The notes below the pieces were generated by a model. That model saw nothing but the letters and a program-made list of their open reading frames with translations, searched no databases and was not told the DNA's origin. From Kaiparowitsia implicata GSE-PSE-MK54-09C (GTDB taxonomy: Bacteria; Cyanobacteriota; Cyanobacteriia; Elainellales; Elainellaceae), in contig JAHHHI010000103.1 in assembly GCA_019359435.1 (NCBI GenBank), forward strand, positions 46,669-110,668: a DNA stretch of 64,000 nt, in the 5' to 3' direction. The translations under genes and the position numbers were made by a program. Shown in pieces: positions 1-7,814 of the stretch (positions are counted from its first letter, which is position 1; each line of letters begins with the position of its first letter).

Positions 1-779
1 CCACGTCTGAGCGCATTTCCCTCAACATGGTCAACCGCAAGACCGGCCATCGGTTGCGGCGCGTCTATGTAGACAACAAAACGGATAAGCCGGTTGAATC
101 CGAGGACCAGGTGAAAGGCTACGAGACCCACGAGGGATCGTATGTCGTTCTGGAGCCCGACGAAATTGCCGCGGCCATACCCGAAAGCGACAAGAGCCTG
201 ACCGTCGACGCGTGCATTGCTTGCAGCCGCATCGAGCCGACCTATTTCGATAAGCCCTATTATCTCTTGCCGGCTTCGGAGGCCACGGAAGAGAGCTTCG
301 TGCTCATCCGTGAGGCCCTGCGCCACAAGAAAGCTGCGGCCATCGCCCACACCGTGTTATTCCGCCGTCTACGCCCGGTCCTAATCCGAGCACACCGCAA
401 GGGTCTGATCGCCACCACCCTCAATTTCGATTACGAGGTGCGCTCCGCCAAGGACGCCTTTGCCGACATCAAGAAGCACAAAATCGAGCCGGAGATGCTG
501 GAGCTCGCCCAGCACATCCTCAAGACCAAGGCGGGTGAATTCGAGCCCGACAAATTCGACGATCGGTACGAGGAGGCTCTTGCCGAGCTCGTCAAGGCCA
601 AGATCGAGGGTCGCAAGGTGGTTCCTTTGCGCCGCCCCGAGCCCACCAAGGCCAATGACCTGCTTGAGGCATTGCGGCTCAGCGCGGGTGGTTCCAAAAG
701 CGAAGGCAACAAAACATCGGCGAAGAAGGGCAGGGCCACTGCCGCCAAACCGGCGGCTGAACGCCGAAAGGCGAGCTAA
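1..779 (+). CDS. ku: Ku protein, non-homologous end joining (5' end outside window)
   Basis: Bacterial Ku binds DNA double-strand ends as a homodimer and recruits ligase LigD for non-homologous end joining. The reading frame is already open at base 3, and the visible protein begins with residues matching the Ku beta-barrel core (TSERISLNMVNRKTG), so the true start lies upstream of the window; the ATG at 27 is internal. The conserved NRKTG, the YFDKPYYLLP segment and the following helical region are all present. The last 40 or so residues are Lys/Ala-rich (SAKKGRATAAKPAAERRKAS), like the basic C-terminal tails of many bacterial Ku proteins. The stop overlaps that of a second Ku gene on the opposite strand. 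No ligase gene is visible in the window. Family assignment is secure; only the N-terminus is missing. Confidence 0.93.
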   Translation, partial: TSERISLNMVNRKTGHRLRRVYVDNKTDKPVESEDQVKGYETHEGSYVVLEPDEIAAAIPESDKSLTVDACIACSRIEPTYFDKPYYLLPASEATEESFVLIREALRHKKAAAIAHTVLFRRLRPVLIRAHRKGLIATTLNFDYEVRSAKDAFADIKKHKIEPEMLELAQHILKTKAGEFEPDKFDDRYEEALAELVKAKIEGRKVVPLRRPEPTKANDLLEALRLSAGGSKSEGNKTSAKKGRATAAKPAAERRKAS

Positions 780-1594
780 CGCCGGGCTTTCTTGTCGGCG
801 GACTTGCCTTCAAGGCTCTTCTTAAGCGCGGCCATCAGGTCAATCACGTTGCTCTGGGGTTCGACTGGTTCTGCCTCTTCGCTCTTGGATTTGGTCTTCC
901 GCTTGGAGGTTTGCTTGGACTTAATGATCTCGAGCAAGCGGTCCTGCACCGGATCCTTGACCATGGACTCAGACCATGACGTGGTGCGATCCTCGATAAT
1001 CTCCTCGACCATGGACAGCATCTTGGCATCCGGCTTTCCCGCCGTAACGCTCTTAAAATACTCATCCTCGTCGCGAACCTCGTCGCCGTACCGAAGGGTC
1101 CACAGGATGATGCCATTGTCCCAGGGCTGCAACATCACCGCCCGTTCACGCCCGCCCATGACCAGCCGTGAGATGCCGACGACCTCGCTATCTGTCATGG
1201 CTTGCCTGATTACCGTGAAAGCCTCTTCGCCCACCTCGTCGGCGGGCACGACAAAATAGGGGCTGTCGAGATAGACCCACTCGATCGTATCGGCCTCGAC
1301 GAACTCATCAATGTCGATGGTCCGGGCGCTTTCGAGCTGCACGGCGTCGAGATCTTCCTCTTCGAGGATGACATAGTCGTCCTCACCCTTCTGATACGCC
1401 TTGGTCTGGTCGTCGTCGTCGACGGCCTTGCCCGATACAGCATCGACATACTGGGTATGGATGCGTTCACCGGTCTTGCGGTTGAGCGTATGGAAGCGAA
1501 CCTTCTCGCTCTGGGTGGTGACCGGCGACAGCGTCACGGCACAGGTCACCAGCGACAGTTTGAGGTAGCCTTTCCAATATGGTCGAACAGCCAT
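776..1594 (-). CDS. ku: Ku protein, second paralogue
   Basis: This is a complete 272-residue Ku protein. The chosen ATG gives the canonical family N-terminus MAVRPYWKGYLKLSLV and is preceded by a good ribosome site (GGAGG about 7 bases upstream); an upstream ATG at 1654 would add 20 residues that do not match the family. NRKTGERIHTQYVD and YLDSPYFVVPADE are typical core motifs. The C-terminus is Lys/Ser/Glu-rich and ends in KSADKKARR. It converges on the first Ku gene with stop codons overlapping by two bases, so the two genes probably arose by duplication and inversion or by separate acquisition. They are clearly divergent in sequence (NRKTG is shared but flanks differ), suggesting different partners or growth-phase roles, as known for organisms with several Ku genes. 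Assignment is secure. Confidence 0.95.
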   Translation of the reverse strand: MAVRPYWKGYLKLSLVTCAVTLSPVTTQSEKVRFHTLNRKTGERIHTQYVDAVSGKAVDDDDQTKAYQKGEDDYVILEEEDLDAVQLESARTIDIDEFVEADTIEWVYLDSPYFVVPADEVGEEAFTVIRQAMTDSEVVGISRLVMGGRERAVMLQPWDNGIILWTLRYGDEVRDEDEYFKSVTAGKPDAKMLSMVEEIIEDRTTSWSESMVKDPVQDRLLEIIKSKQTSKRKTKSKSEEAEPVEPQSNVIDLMAALKKSLEGKSADKKARR

Positions 1595-1793
1595 TCGCGC
1601 CTCCTGCACAGGTGACAGGAACGCCAGATTGACCGCTCCGTTCCCCGTCAGCAACGCCTCTGGTGCAGCATTGGCAGCTGTCTTGGAATACCCATCGTGG
1701 GTGAGGATGTCCGTGGGCAGCTTGACTAAGCCGTCGCATCCAAAAAAACTTGAAGCCGAAGCAGTGTGAGATCAGCCGATCAAGGCCGCTCCA

Positions 1794-2765
1794 ATGCAGT
1801 CTTGGCAGCCGACCGTGAACCATTTGACCGCTGTTCTGTTTTGGGAGATGGCCCGATCGGAACCCCCTACAATCGAAGAGCGCCGCGCCAGGAGGGCGGC
1901 CAGGCGGATCAAGCAGCGTGAGATCACGGTTTTGCGTGCCAGCAAGATGCACAAAGCCCGTCTGGCAGCGGAAGCCAGCGGTAATCTGCCGCCGACCTCG
2001 GCACCACCGTCCCTCAACATCGGTTGTTCGGGTTGGTTCTATTGGCACCTGCGCGGCAGCTTCTACCCCACGCAAATGCCGACCAAGGAGTGGTTCGCCC
2101 ACTATGCCGACCATTTTCGCACTGTGGAGTTGAACGCGCCCTTTTATGCCTGGCCAACGCTCGCAACGGTAGAAGCTTGGCGCAAACAGGCCGAAGGCCG
2201 GGACATGGTCTATACCGTCAAGGCGTCGGAGCTGATCACCCATATCAAGAAGTTCGAAGGAACCGGGACCCTGGTGCGGGATTTCGGCTATATCGCTGAC
2301 CTGTTGGGGCCGCTCATGGGATGCTTTCTGTTCCAGTTGCCCCCCAGTTATCATTACTCACCGGCGCGGCTTTACGAAATACTGGACCAACTCGATCCCG
2401 CCCGCCGCAATGTGATCGAATTTCGCCATAAGAGCTGGTGGAATGTTGCGGTTTACGAGGCATTCGAGAAGGCCGGCGCGATCTTTTGTTCGTGCAGTGC
2501 GCCACGCTTACCAGACGAGTTGGTAAAAACGTCCGATGATATCTATATCCGCTTTCACGGCGTCGAACGTTGGTATCGCCACGATTACAGCCGTGAGGAA
2601 CTGACGGCATGGGCCGGACGCATCCGCACCGCGCAGGCCAAGCGGGTTTGGATCTACTTCAACAATGACTTCGACGGCCATGCGATCAAGAATGCGGCAA
2701 TGCTCGGCGAAATCCTCTCGGAGTTGGATAAGGCAGGTTCGGATCACCCGCTGTCGGGAGGGTAG
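1794..2765 (+). CDS. DUF72 family protein
   Basis: The protein has the DUF72 (YecE-like, TIM-barrel-type) signature pattern: IGCSGWFYWHLRGSFYP near residue 77, TVELNAPFYAWP, YTVKASELITH, FLFQLPPSYHYS, NVIEFRHKSWW, and a late RFHGVERWYRHDYS. The family is widespread and its biochemical function is not established. The first ~70 residues are a basic Arg/Lys-rich extension before the conserved core. Two starts are possible: ATG 1794 has an AAGG motif 8 bases upstream and is used here; ATG 1848 (MARSEPP) has a GGGAG directly abutting it, which is too close for normal spacing. It stands alone on its strand next to the Ku genes, and DUF72 genes are not known NHEJ components, so the neighbourhood does not define its role. 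Confidence 0.85.
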   Translation: MQSWQPTVNHLTAVLFWEMARSEPPTIEERRARRAARRIKQREITVLRASKMHKARLAAEASGNLPPTSAPPSLNIGCSGWFYWHLRGSFYPTQMPTKEWFAHYADHFRTVELNAPFYAWPTLATVEAWRKQAEGRDMVYTVKASELITHIKKFEGTGTLVRDFGYIADLLGPLMGCFLFQLPPSYHYSPARLYEILDQLDPARRNVIEFRHKSWWNVAVYEAFEKAGAIFCSCSAPRLPDELVKTSDDIYIRFHGVERWYRHDYSREELTAWAGRIRTAQAKRVWIYFNNDFDGHAIKNAAMLGEILSELDKAGSDHPLSGG

Positions 2766-2778
2766 GTGGCGTTTCGGC

Positions 2779-2819
2779 GCGACCCCAGCGAACAACCACT
2801 TGTCTCTCATTGGGGTCGC
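2779..2819 (+). terminator. Candidate hairpin after the DUF72 gene
   Basis: A perfect 9-base inverted repeat, GCGACCCCA (2779-2787) and TGGGGTCGC (2811-2819), is separated by 23 bases and lies 14 bases after the DUF72 stop codon. There is no run of T residues after it, so it is not a textbook intrinsic terminator; it may be a transcript-stabilising hairpin or chance. Confidence 0.35.
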
Positions 2820-3026
2820 CCCAAACAACGTGCAGAACCAACTGTAGAGTGGTTGTCGCGAGCGCGGCCCCGCGCGTCCATTAGACATTTCCTCCTGATA
2901 TTGGGCTACCCGGACCGGGCCCGCTGGCATTTAAGCTGATAGGTCGGGGCAAGCGCCGGCGAAGAACCGGGCAGAGCGTCTCTTGGTGTGCCAGTCTGTC
3001 CGTGGCGTGACGGTGCGGGGCAGCAT

Positions 3027-3395
3027 TCAGGTCAGCACCTCGACGGTCACCGAGGCTGTGCCGGGGCCGATCATGTCGATGGCTTCCGCCGCCTTCTTTG
3101 ACAGGTCAATGATGCGGCTGCCCACAAAAGGACCGCGGTCGTTGATGCGGACAATCACGGCCTTGCCGTTGTTGCTGTTGGTCACTTTGACTTCCGTTCC
3201 GAAGGCGAGGGATTTATGGGCAGCTGTGAGGTCGTGCATATCGTAGCGTTCGCCATTCGCGGTGGTGCGCCCATGAAAGCCCGGCCCATACCACGAGGCC
3301 ACTCCGGTTAACGTCTGTGCCGCGGAGGCCACATGTACTGATAAGGGTAGAGCCAGTGCGAGCGTGAGTAGGGCGGCGCGGTAAAATTGCGGCAT
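3027..3395 (-). CDS. Small RlpA-like double-psi beta-barrel secreted protein
   Basis: This is a 122-residue protein with a signal peptide (hydrophobic residues 8-22, likely cleavage after VASA) followed directly by an RlpA-type double-psi beta-barrel. The motifs [36 protein letters not shown] and [16 protein letters not shown] cover the family's catalytic Asp and His positions. RlpA proteins are lytic transglycosylases that cut glycan strands lacking peptides, usually at the septum. This copy has no lipobox and no C-terminal SPOR domain, so it is a minimal periplasmic version and septal targeting is not evident. The start chosen (MPQF) has AAGG about 8 bases upstream; a start at 3413 would add six residues ahead of a normal signal peptide. 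It is monocistronic, with nothing related beside it. Confidence 0.87.
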   Translation of the reverse strand: MPQFYRAALLTLALALPLSVHVASAAQTLTGVASWYGPGFHGRTTANGERYDMHDLTAAHKSLAFGTEVKVTNSNNGKAVIVRINDRGPFVGSRIIDLSKKAAEAIDMIGPGTASVTVEVLT

Positions 3396-3852
3396 TGGGG
3401 AACCTTTTTCCATTCAGGGCGTTTGTGCTTGCCCTTTTGCTGAATGGATGTGGCCACTAGAGGTTCTGCATCAGGCGAGAGCATGGCTATTTCCTCACCG
3501 TCCCCCCACTGTCGTCACAGCTTTGTGGCGCGGGCGCTCCACTATGTCCGGTCCTGGATTGTCAACCGATCTGATGCTGCTTGTCCGCGCAGTCAGTCAT
3601 GCGCCGTTACGTGTTGCTTGCCGATCTGCAGGGTTTGCCGATCATGGTCGCGCCGCGCAGGCGCAGCCCGGGTCTCTCGGAGCCTAGTTTCGAGCACCAT
3701 TTGAAGCTACGAGCATGGGCAGGCGTTTAAAATTGCAAGTGATCCGAGGATGTTTGCAGCGAAAGCTTAAAATTGTCGGCTTCCCCATCAGCGACGGTTG
3801 AGACCTGTCGGTGCAGGGTGGCATGCTTCCAATCTCGACGAGGGGCGTTCGC
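3396..3852. other. Intergenic, 457 bp, no gene seen
   Basis: This gap separates the divergent RlpA-like and GGDEF-like genes and should carry both promoters. Short open frames on the plus strand here have no ribosome site and no recognisable protein features. I see no strong hairpin, repeat or promoter consensus. Confidence 0.5.
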
Positions 3853-4413
3853 ATGATCAAGACTTGGTTTGGCTGGCTGGCTGGCATAGACGATGAGAAG
3901 GTCGACCGACGCAAGGACGTGAAGCCCGCGGCCTTTGAGGTGGGGAAGAAGGACCTTGATCCGCTGACCGGCGCGCTGCGCTGGGACCGGTTCATGACCA
4001 TGCTCAATGTGGAGCAAGTGCAGGCCCCCGGCGTGCTATTACTCATTGACCTCAGCAGTCGTACTCCAGTCGAAGGGGCGGTGAGCGAGCGAGTCGAAAA
4101 TCTGCCTTGGCTGGCGCAGTCCATTCGCCAGGCTATTCGCTCCGATGATCTTCTGGCCCATGTCGCCGACTATCGGTTTGCTGTCTTACTGCGCGGCGCG
4201 TCGCAGCATTTGGGGGAGGTGATCAGCAGCCGCATTCTTGAATCGGTGGACAAGACCATCCTCATGAATGCGAAGGACAATGCTGAGTTTGAAATGAGCA
4301 TTGGCGGTGTTCGTTTCGACAGCGGGGTTGGCGGCGATGTCGTGGCCTGGGCCACGGCCAATCTCGATCGGGCCCGGCTATCGGGAAAGGGAAAGGCGGC
4401 GATCATCGAATAG
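3853..4413 (+). CDS. Degenerate GGDEF-domain protein
   Basis: This is a 186-residue protein with the outline of a diguanylate cyclase fold. A DPLTGALRWDRFM segment (about residue 37) matches the conserved D-x-LT-x-L-x-N-R start of GGDEF domains, LLLIDLS matches the metal-binding strand, and ADYRFAVLL stands where the active-site GGDEFAVLL should be. Gly-Gly-Asp-Glu is therefore replaced by Ala-Asp-Tyr-Arg, so synthesis of cyclic di-GMP is very unlikely; a binding or protein-interaction role is the inference. No membrane segment or sensory domain is attached; the first 35 residues are short and charged. ATG 3853 is chosen because AGGGG sits 8 bases upstream; an in-frame ATG at 3811 lacks a clear site. 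The gene is monocistronic and faces the exosortase locus. Confidence 0.72.
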   Translation: MIKTWFGWLAGIDDEKVDRRKDVKPAAFEVGKKDLDPLTGALRWDRFMTMLNVEQVQAPGVLLLIDLSSRTPVEGAVSERVENLPWLAQSIRQAIRSDDLLAHVADYRFAVLLRGASQHLGEVISSRILESVDKTILMNAKDNAEFEMSIGGVRFDSGVGGDVVAWATANLDRARLSGKGKAAIIE

Positions 4414-4707
4414 GGCAGGGGCGGTGCTCCCACTCATTTCAACTGAGCATCGGCGACGGATGGCGCCCATGGCGGTCAGGTTGCCACTGACAGGCTTTTC
4501 CGCCGCTCCCAAGTCCGAGCACTCAAGCTGGAAAACGCTACAGTGCGCAGCAGTCCAAAGATCGCCGCGATCCACATCGCCAGCGCCCTCAGACGGTGTA
4601 ATGCAGATTTTCAGTGTTGCCGCTGACAAGGCCGATCGCGATCACACCGCGAAGGACGCTAGCGTCTGAGGTTCGAGCGGAAAGGCATACCCCAGCCTGC
4701 GGGCTAC

Positions 4708-4962
4708 TCACTTCTGAAGGCGGTCCCGACGCTCTTTGCGGGACATGATCCAGACAACCCCTCCGACCAAAACCATGAGGGGCAAACCCACCCCCGCCAC
4801 CGGCCCGGGTGCGCCTAGCACTTTATTGCCGCCAGCCTCGCTTGAGGCAACGCTAGTTGTGAGACCCTTATCAGCCGAAGTGTCAGGCATGACTGGGGAG
4901 CAGGCAGTCAGGATCAAAACCCAACCTAAGGACAAGCCTTTATGTATTTTCATGGCAAACAT
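4708..4962 (-). CDS. Small secreted protein with C-terminal exosortase-type sorting signal
   Basis: The 84-residue protein has an N-terminal signal sequence with a lipobox-like LTAC (Cys21), a short polar stretch, then GAPGPVAGVGLP (residues 50-61), a hydrophobic helix (about 61-73) and a basic tail RKERR. That motif-helix-basic order is the layout of PEP-CTERM-type signals cut by exosortases. By hand, 25 of the last 41 positions are identical to the protein encoded at 6086-6337, which directly precedes an exosortase gene. The start at 4962 (MFAMKIHKG) has GGAG 9 bases upstream; longer starts lack a site. After processing at both ends only about 30-40 residues would remain. If the lipobox is used, the protein would be anchored at both ends, which is unusual. 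Function unknown; the sorting role is inference. Confidence 0.7.
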   Translation of the reverse strand: MFAMKIHKGLSLGWVLILTACSPVMPDTSADKGLTTSVASSEAGGNKVLGAPGPVAGVGLPLMVLVGGVVWIMSRKERRDRLQK

Positions 4963-6085
4963 CTGAGTGTGCTCCAATCGGCGCCCCAGGAAATTCTGAG
5001 CCTTAGAAGCTACTTGGTCCATACATCAGTCGGTTTATTGAGGACTACTATATTGCGGGTGCTGCTGACCACTCGCGCCTTGCGGCGCTTGCCCCTGCCA
5101 ATAGAGGAACGCCTCATTTGAGGCTTGCATGGTGGCCCCGTGTCGCTTCCTGGGTACAAGAGAGGGCGGGCTGGCAGCTATTACACTGCTGGCAGTCATC
5201 CTCGGACCAACCGAACCTTCTCGGCCGCTGACCAGCGCCGGCGGCGCTGCACGGAGGCGATGGCTTCCGTCGGAACGGCTCATCGGGACTCTTGGACATA
5301 GTCGTACTCATAGGCGCATGCCTATCCCGTATCGGCTATGCCGCCTGACCGGTCATGTCTGGACGGCTCCCCGCGGGGCGAGAGTGCTTTTTGACGTTTC
5401 GGCCCGCTAGTCGGGTGCAGTCATGTCTCCGGCCTTCCGACCCATGGTCGTTGGCCCTAATGAAGTGCGCGGAAAGGGTCCCTTATCAAAACGACTCACG
5501 AAGTGCGAGACCGAATACGGAGTGTCCCTCTACCCGGGCCAAACAGGTTCGCCATGACGTCATCATCACCTCACCCGTTCGTAGACCTGCCTGACGCCTT
5601 TGAATTGCCGAAGGTCGAGTCCTGAAAGTCGTTCTCTTTTTGAGGATGGCCCACGCTCCGTGCCTTAGCATCGCGAGCTCTTGAGCCCAATAATGTGCTG
5701 TTGAACAGGCTTCCGCACCGATCAAACACGGCGATAGGCGAGAGAAGATCGACAGAATCTCAATGCGCCGCAGCCGCTTGCGGAGCACCGCTTTCCCATC
5801 TCGATCAATCCCGTGAACTGGGAAGACCTGCTTTACGATGTCTAGGCCTATACAACTGGTTCCATGTCGTGGCTCCCGCTGAAAGTGTTGGCGGCGGCGA
5901 CCAGCTTACTCCTGTCATTAGCCGGTGGTAGCGGGGCCGTCCACTCCATGGGTGCACATGTCTTTTGGGCGCTAATCCTGAGCCCAGTGTTAGCTTGTAG
6001 ACTGAACGGCTTATTGTTTGATCGGAAGGTGAGGCGCACATTGCGTCCGAGCCGAGGTTGGCATGGAACCGGATGGAGGTGGTGA
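4963..6085. other. Intergenic, 1.1 kb between the two sorting-tag genes
   Basis: This is the longest stretch without a convincing gene in the window, lying between the divergent small tag-bearing genes. Open frames exist on both strands (for example 5114-5311 minus and 5864-6085 plus), but none has a ribosome site with normal spacing or a recognisable protein pattern. A CCCCGCGGGG palindrome lies near 5368-5378. It must contain the promoters of both small genes; a regulatory RNA or a decayed gene is possible but unsupported. Confidence 0.5.
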
Positions 6086-6337
6086 ATGCGTAAACTCGAG
6101 GGACTTGGCCTGGCACTGGCTCTGGCGCTCGCGGTTGGCCCCGTAGCCATGGCCTCCCCCCCCGCCGATAGGGGAGACACCCCTGGCCTAGGCTGGGGAC
6201 GAGGCGGCTCGGGCGGTAACGCAGTGGTGGGCGCACCAGGGCCGGTGGCGGGGATCGGCCTGCCAATTCTGGCGGTGGCCGGCGGGCTCATCTGGATCAA
6301 ATCCAGGAAGCGGCGCCCAGATCGCTTCAAGGGGTGA
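6086..6337 (+). CDS. Small secreted protein with C-terminal exosortase-type sorting signal, next to exosortase
   Basis: This is an 83-residue protein. It has a Sec signal peptide (hydrophobic 7-20, probable cleavage after AMA at 21-23), a Gly-rich middle, the motif GAPGPVAGIGLP (49-60), a hydrophobic helix (60-71) and a basic tail KSRKRRPDR. The C-terminal third matches the protein at 4708-4962. The start has a strong ribosome site (GGAGG, 6 bases before ATG). Its stop overlaps the start of the exosortase gene by GTGA, so the two are translationally coupled. Exosortases recognise a short motif followed by a membrane helix and Arg-rich tail on their substrates; gene coupling plus this architecture make it the likely cognate substrate. 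The mature peptide would be only about 30 residues, much smaller than usual exosortase substrates. Its final role is unknown. Confidence 0.78.
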   Translation: MRKLEGLGLALALALAVGPVAMASPPADRGDTPGLGWGRGGSGGNAVVGAPGPVAGIGLPILAVAGGLIWIKSRKRRPDRFKG

Positions 6338-7179
6338 TTACTCTGCCAGCTCCCGGAGCGCTAGTGCGAAGCAGGGGCGCTTCCCTCCCGCTGCTCTGCT
6401 GCGGCCTAATAGCGGTCGGCTTCGCCAACGGCATATCGGAGCGCATCTTTGCCGCCATTTCCGAGGGGAATATCCTCCAGGCGACTTTGAACACCTTTGA
6501 CATCAGCATTTTTGTCTGGCTCGCGCTGTTCGCGGGCCTGCTGCTTGTCGGTCGATCACCACCGCCTGTGCCGAGACGAGGCGATTGGCTTCTCATCTCG
6601 GCCGGAAGTTTGGGTATGTTATTGCCGGTGCCGGCCCTGAGCTGGCTCGCCATTAGCGGTCTAGGGCTGTCGTTGCTCATCCGGGCGACACCTGGCGACA
6701 CCTTATGGCGCGGTGCGTCGATCCTTTTGGCGATGACTATCCCCATGTTCTGGGCACGTGTCCTGATGAGCCTCTTTGGCGACGCCATCCTCGCAGCCGA
6801 TGCGACGCTTATCGCCTGGACGGTCGGCACCGCGAGGAACGGAAACTTGGTCCCATTTGCCGATGGATCTGGAGCGATGTGGATCGCTCCGGCTTGCTCC
6901 TCCCTCACAAATCTGTCTCTGGCGATCCTAGCCTTCGTTAGTCTGGTCAACGTTACCTCCGGCAAATGGTCAAAGGAAACACTGGGATTTGGGCTACTCA
7001 CATGTTCTCTCGTGGTGCTGATCAACGTTACCCGTATCAGTCTCATTGGCTATTACCCGAGTCACTTTGAACTCATCCATGGGCAGGTGGGAGCGAGTGT
7101 TGCCGGTTGGACCACGACAGTGCTTATCATGGTCATCGGCTGGTTTGCGGTGCGGCGCGATGCCATCACACTGGGCTAA
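6334..7179 (+). CDS. Exosortase/archaeosortase family transpeptidase
   Basis: This is a 281-residue polytopic membrane protein with about eight hydrophobic segments. The three catalytic positions of the exosortase family are in place: Cys188 in IAPACSSLTNL, Arg234 in LINVTRISLIGY, and His249 in HFELIHGQVG (His244 is a less likely alternative). Exosortases cleave C-terminal sorting signals in the inner membrane and probably transfer the protein to a new anchor during export; they are typically encoded with exopolysaccharide genes, as here. The start GTG 6334 overlaps the stop of the small substrate gene; GTG 6364, with GGAG five bases upstream, is a credible alternative that removes ten residues. 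The next gene overlaps its end by 20 bases. I cannot assign a named exosortase subtype. Family call is firm from the triad and topology. Confidence 0.87.
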   Translation: MITLPAPGALVRSRGASLPLLCCGLIAVGFANGISERIFAAISEGNILQATLNTFDISIFVWLALFAGLLLVGRSPPPVPRRGDWLLISAGSLGMLLPVPALSWLAISGLGLSLLIRATPGDTLWRGASILLAMTIPMFWARVLMSLFGDAILAADATLIAWTVGTARNGNLVPFADGSGAMWIAPACSSLTNLSLAILAFVSLVNVTSGKWSKETLGFGLLTCSLVVLINVTRISLIGYYPSHFELIHGQVGASVAGWTTTVLIMVIGWFAVRRDAITLG

Positions 7180-7633
7180 TTTGGCGGTTGTTTTCCTGCT
7201 CGTTGCCAGCCTTGGGCTTAAGGCTTGGAGCATGGCCGCTCCCGATCAACGCAGCCGGCAGCCGGACGGCTTTGTCAGCCTCAGCGCCCTGTCCGCTGAG
7301 GGCTTTTCCCTGGTGGAGGGCGGCGATCTCGGAGGCCGCGCCTGGGTCGCCAATAAGCAAGACTGCCGCATCGAGATCACCACCTTGTCGCCTCTAGGCT
7401 GGCATCAGTCGGCAATTGCTGACCGCGCCGGGGGACAGGAGTTGGTCTATATTTATGGTGGTCAGGTGTACGAGCGGCAACCCGTCATTCTCACCAAGCT
7501 CGACTACTATTGGCACAAGCTGGCCAACTACTTTCACCCCTCCAGTCAGCCACCCGTGTTCGGGGTTGTCACCTCACCGGGCTGCGCTTCTCAGTCGGTC
7601 GATCCATTCTTCATCGCGCGGCAATTGTTGTAA
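7160..7633 (+). CDS. Exosortase-associated secreted/anchored protein (EpsI-like position)
   Basis: This 157-residue protein has one N-terminal hydrophobic segment (LAVVFLLVASLGLKAW) serving as signal or anchor, and a soluble remainder facing the periplasm. Its ATG lies 20 bases inside the exosortase gene, so the two are co-translated. In many exosortase loci the enzyme is followed by, or fused to, an EpsI (DUF3485) domain; this protein occupies that position and has comparable features (aromatic-rich YIYGGQVYERQP and a YYWHKLANYF helix), but I cannot confirm membership of that domain by eye. Two cysteines, in KQDCRIEI and SPGCASQ, could form a disulfide. A partner or chaperone role for the exosortase is the best inference. 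It is the last gene of the three-gene operon. Confidence 0.65.
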   Translation: MPSHWANLAVVFLLVASLGLKAWSMAAPDQRSRQPDGFVSLSALSAEGFSLVEGGDLGGRAWVANKQDCRIEITTLSPLGWHQSAIADRAGGQELVYIYGGQVYERQPVILTKLDYYWHKLANYFHPSSQPPVFGVVTSPGCASQSVDPFFIARQLL

Positions 7634-7814
7634 ATCAACCTCCTCGGACCTGCCTCCGGATCGAAAGGAGCTTTCGGAATTGGCAAGCAGTCCGGCCATT
7701 CTTCATGATGGTGGTTATGGCAAGCGGATTCTGCTCTGCTTACTCAGAGAGAGCCGGGCGTAGGCCCAAATCGGGGTGTGAGCGCGTCCGGCATGTTGCT
7801 TTTGACGCCCAGCA

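Noticed and set aside
1467..2354. 295-residue minus-strand open frame across the Ku/DUF72 border
   Set aside because: It lies antisense to well-supported genes and has no protein features; typical GC-rich shadow frame.
5114..5311. 65-residue minus-strand frame with a Cys-rich stretch (DDCQQCNSC)
   Set aside because: No ribosome site upstream of the start and no family match; Cys richness alone is weak evidence.
5366..5384. CCCCGCGGGG palindrome followed by a T-rich stretch, considered as a terminator
   Set aside because: There is no loop between the arms, so it cannot form a normal hairpin of useful length, and no gene ends nearby.
5864..6085. 73-residue open frame with hydrophobic stretches just before the small tag-bearing gene
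   Set aside because: No ribosome site, no recognisable family, and it ends where the strong site of the real gene begins.
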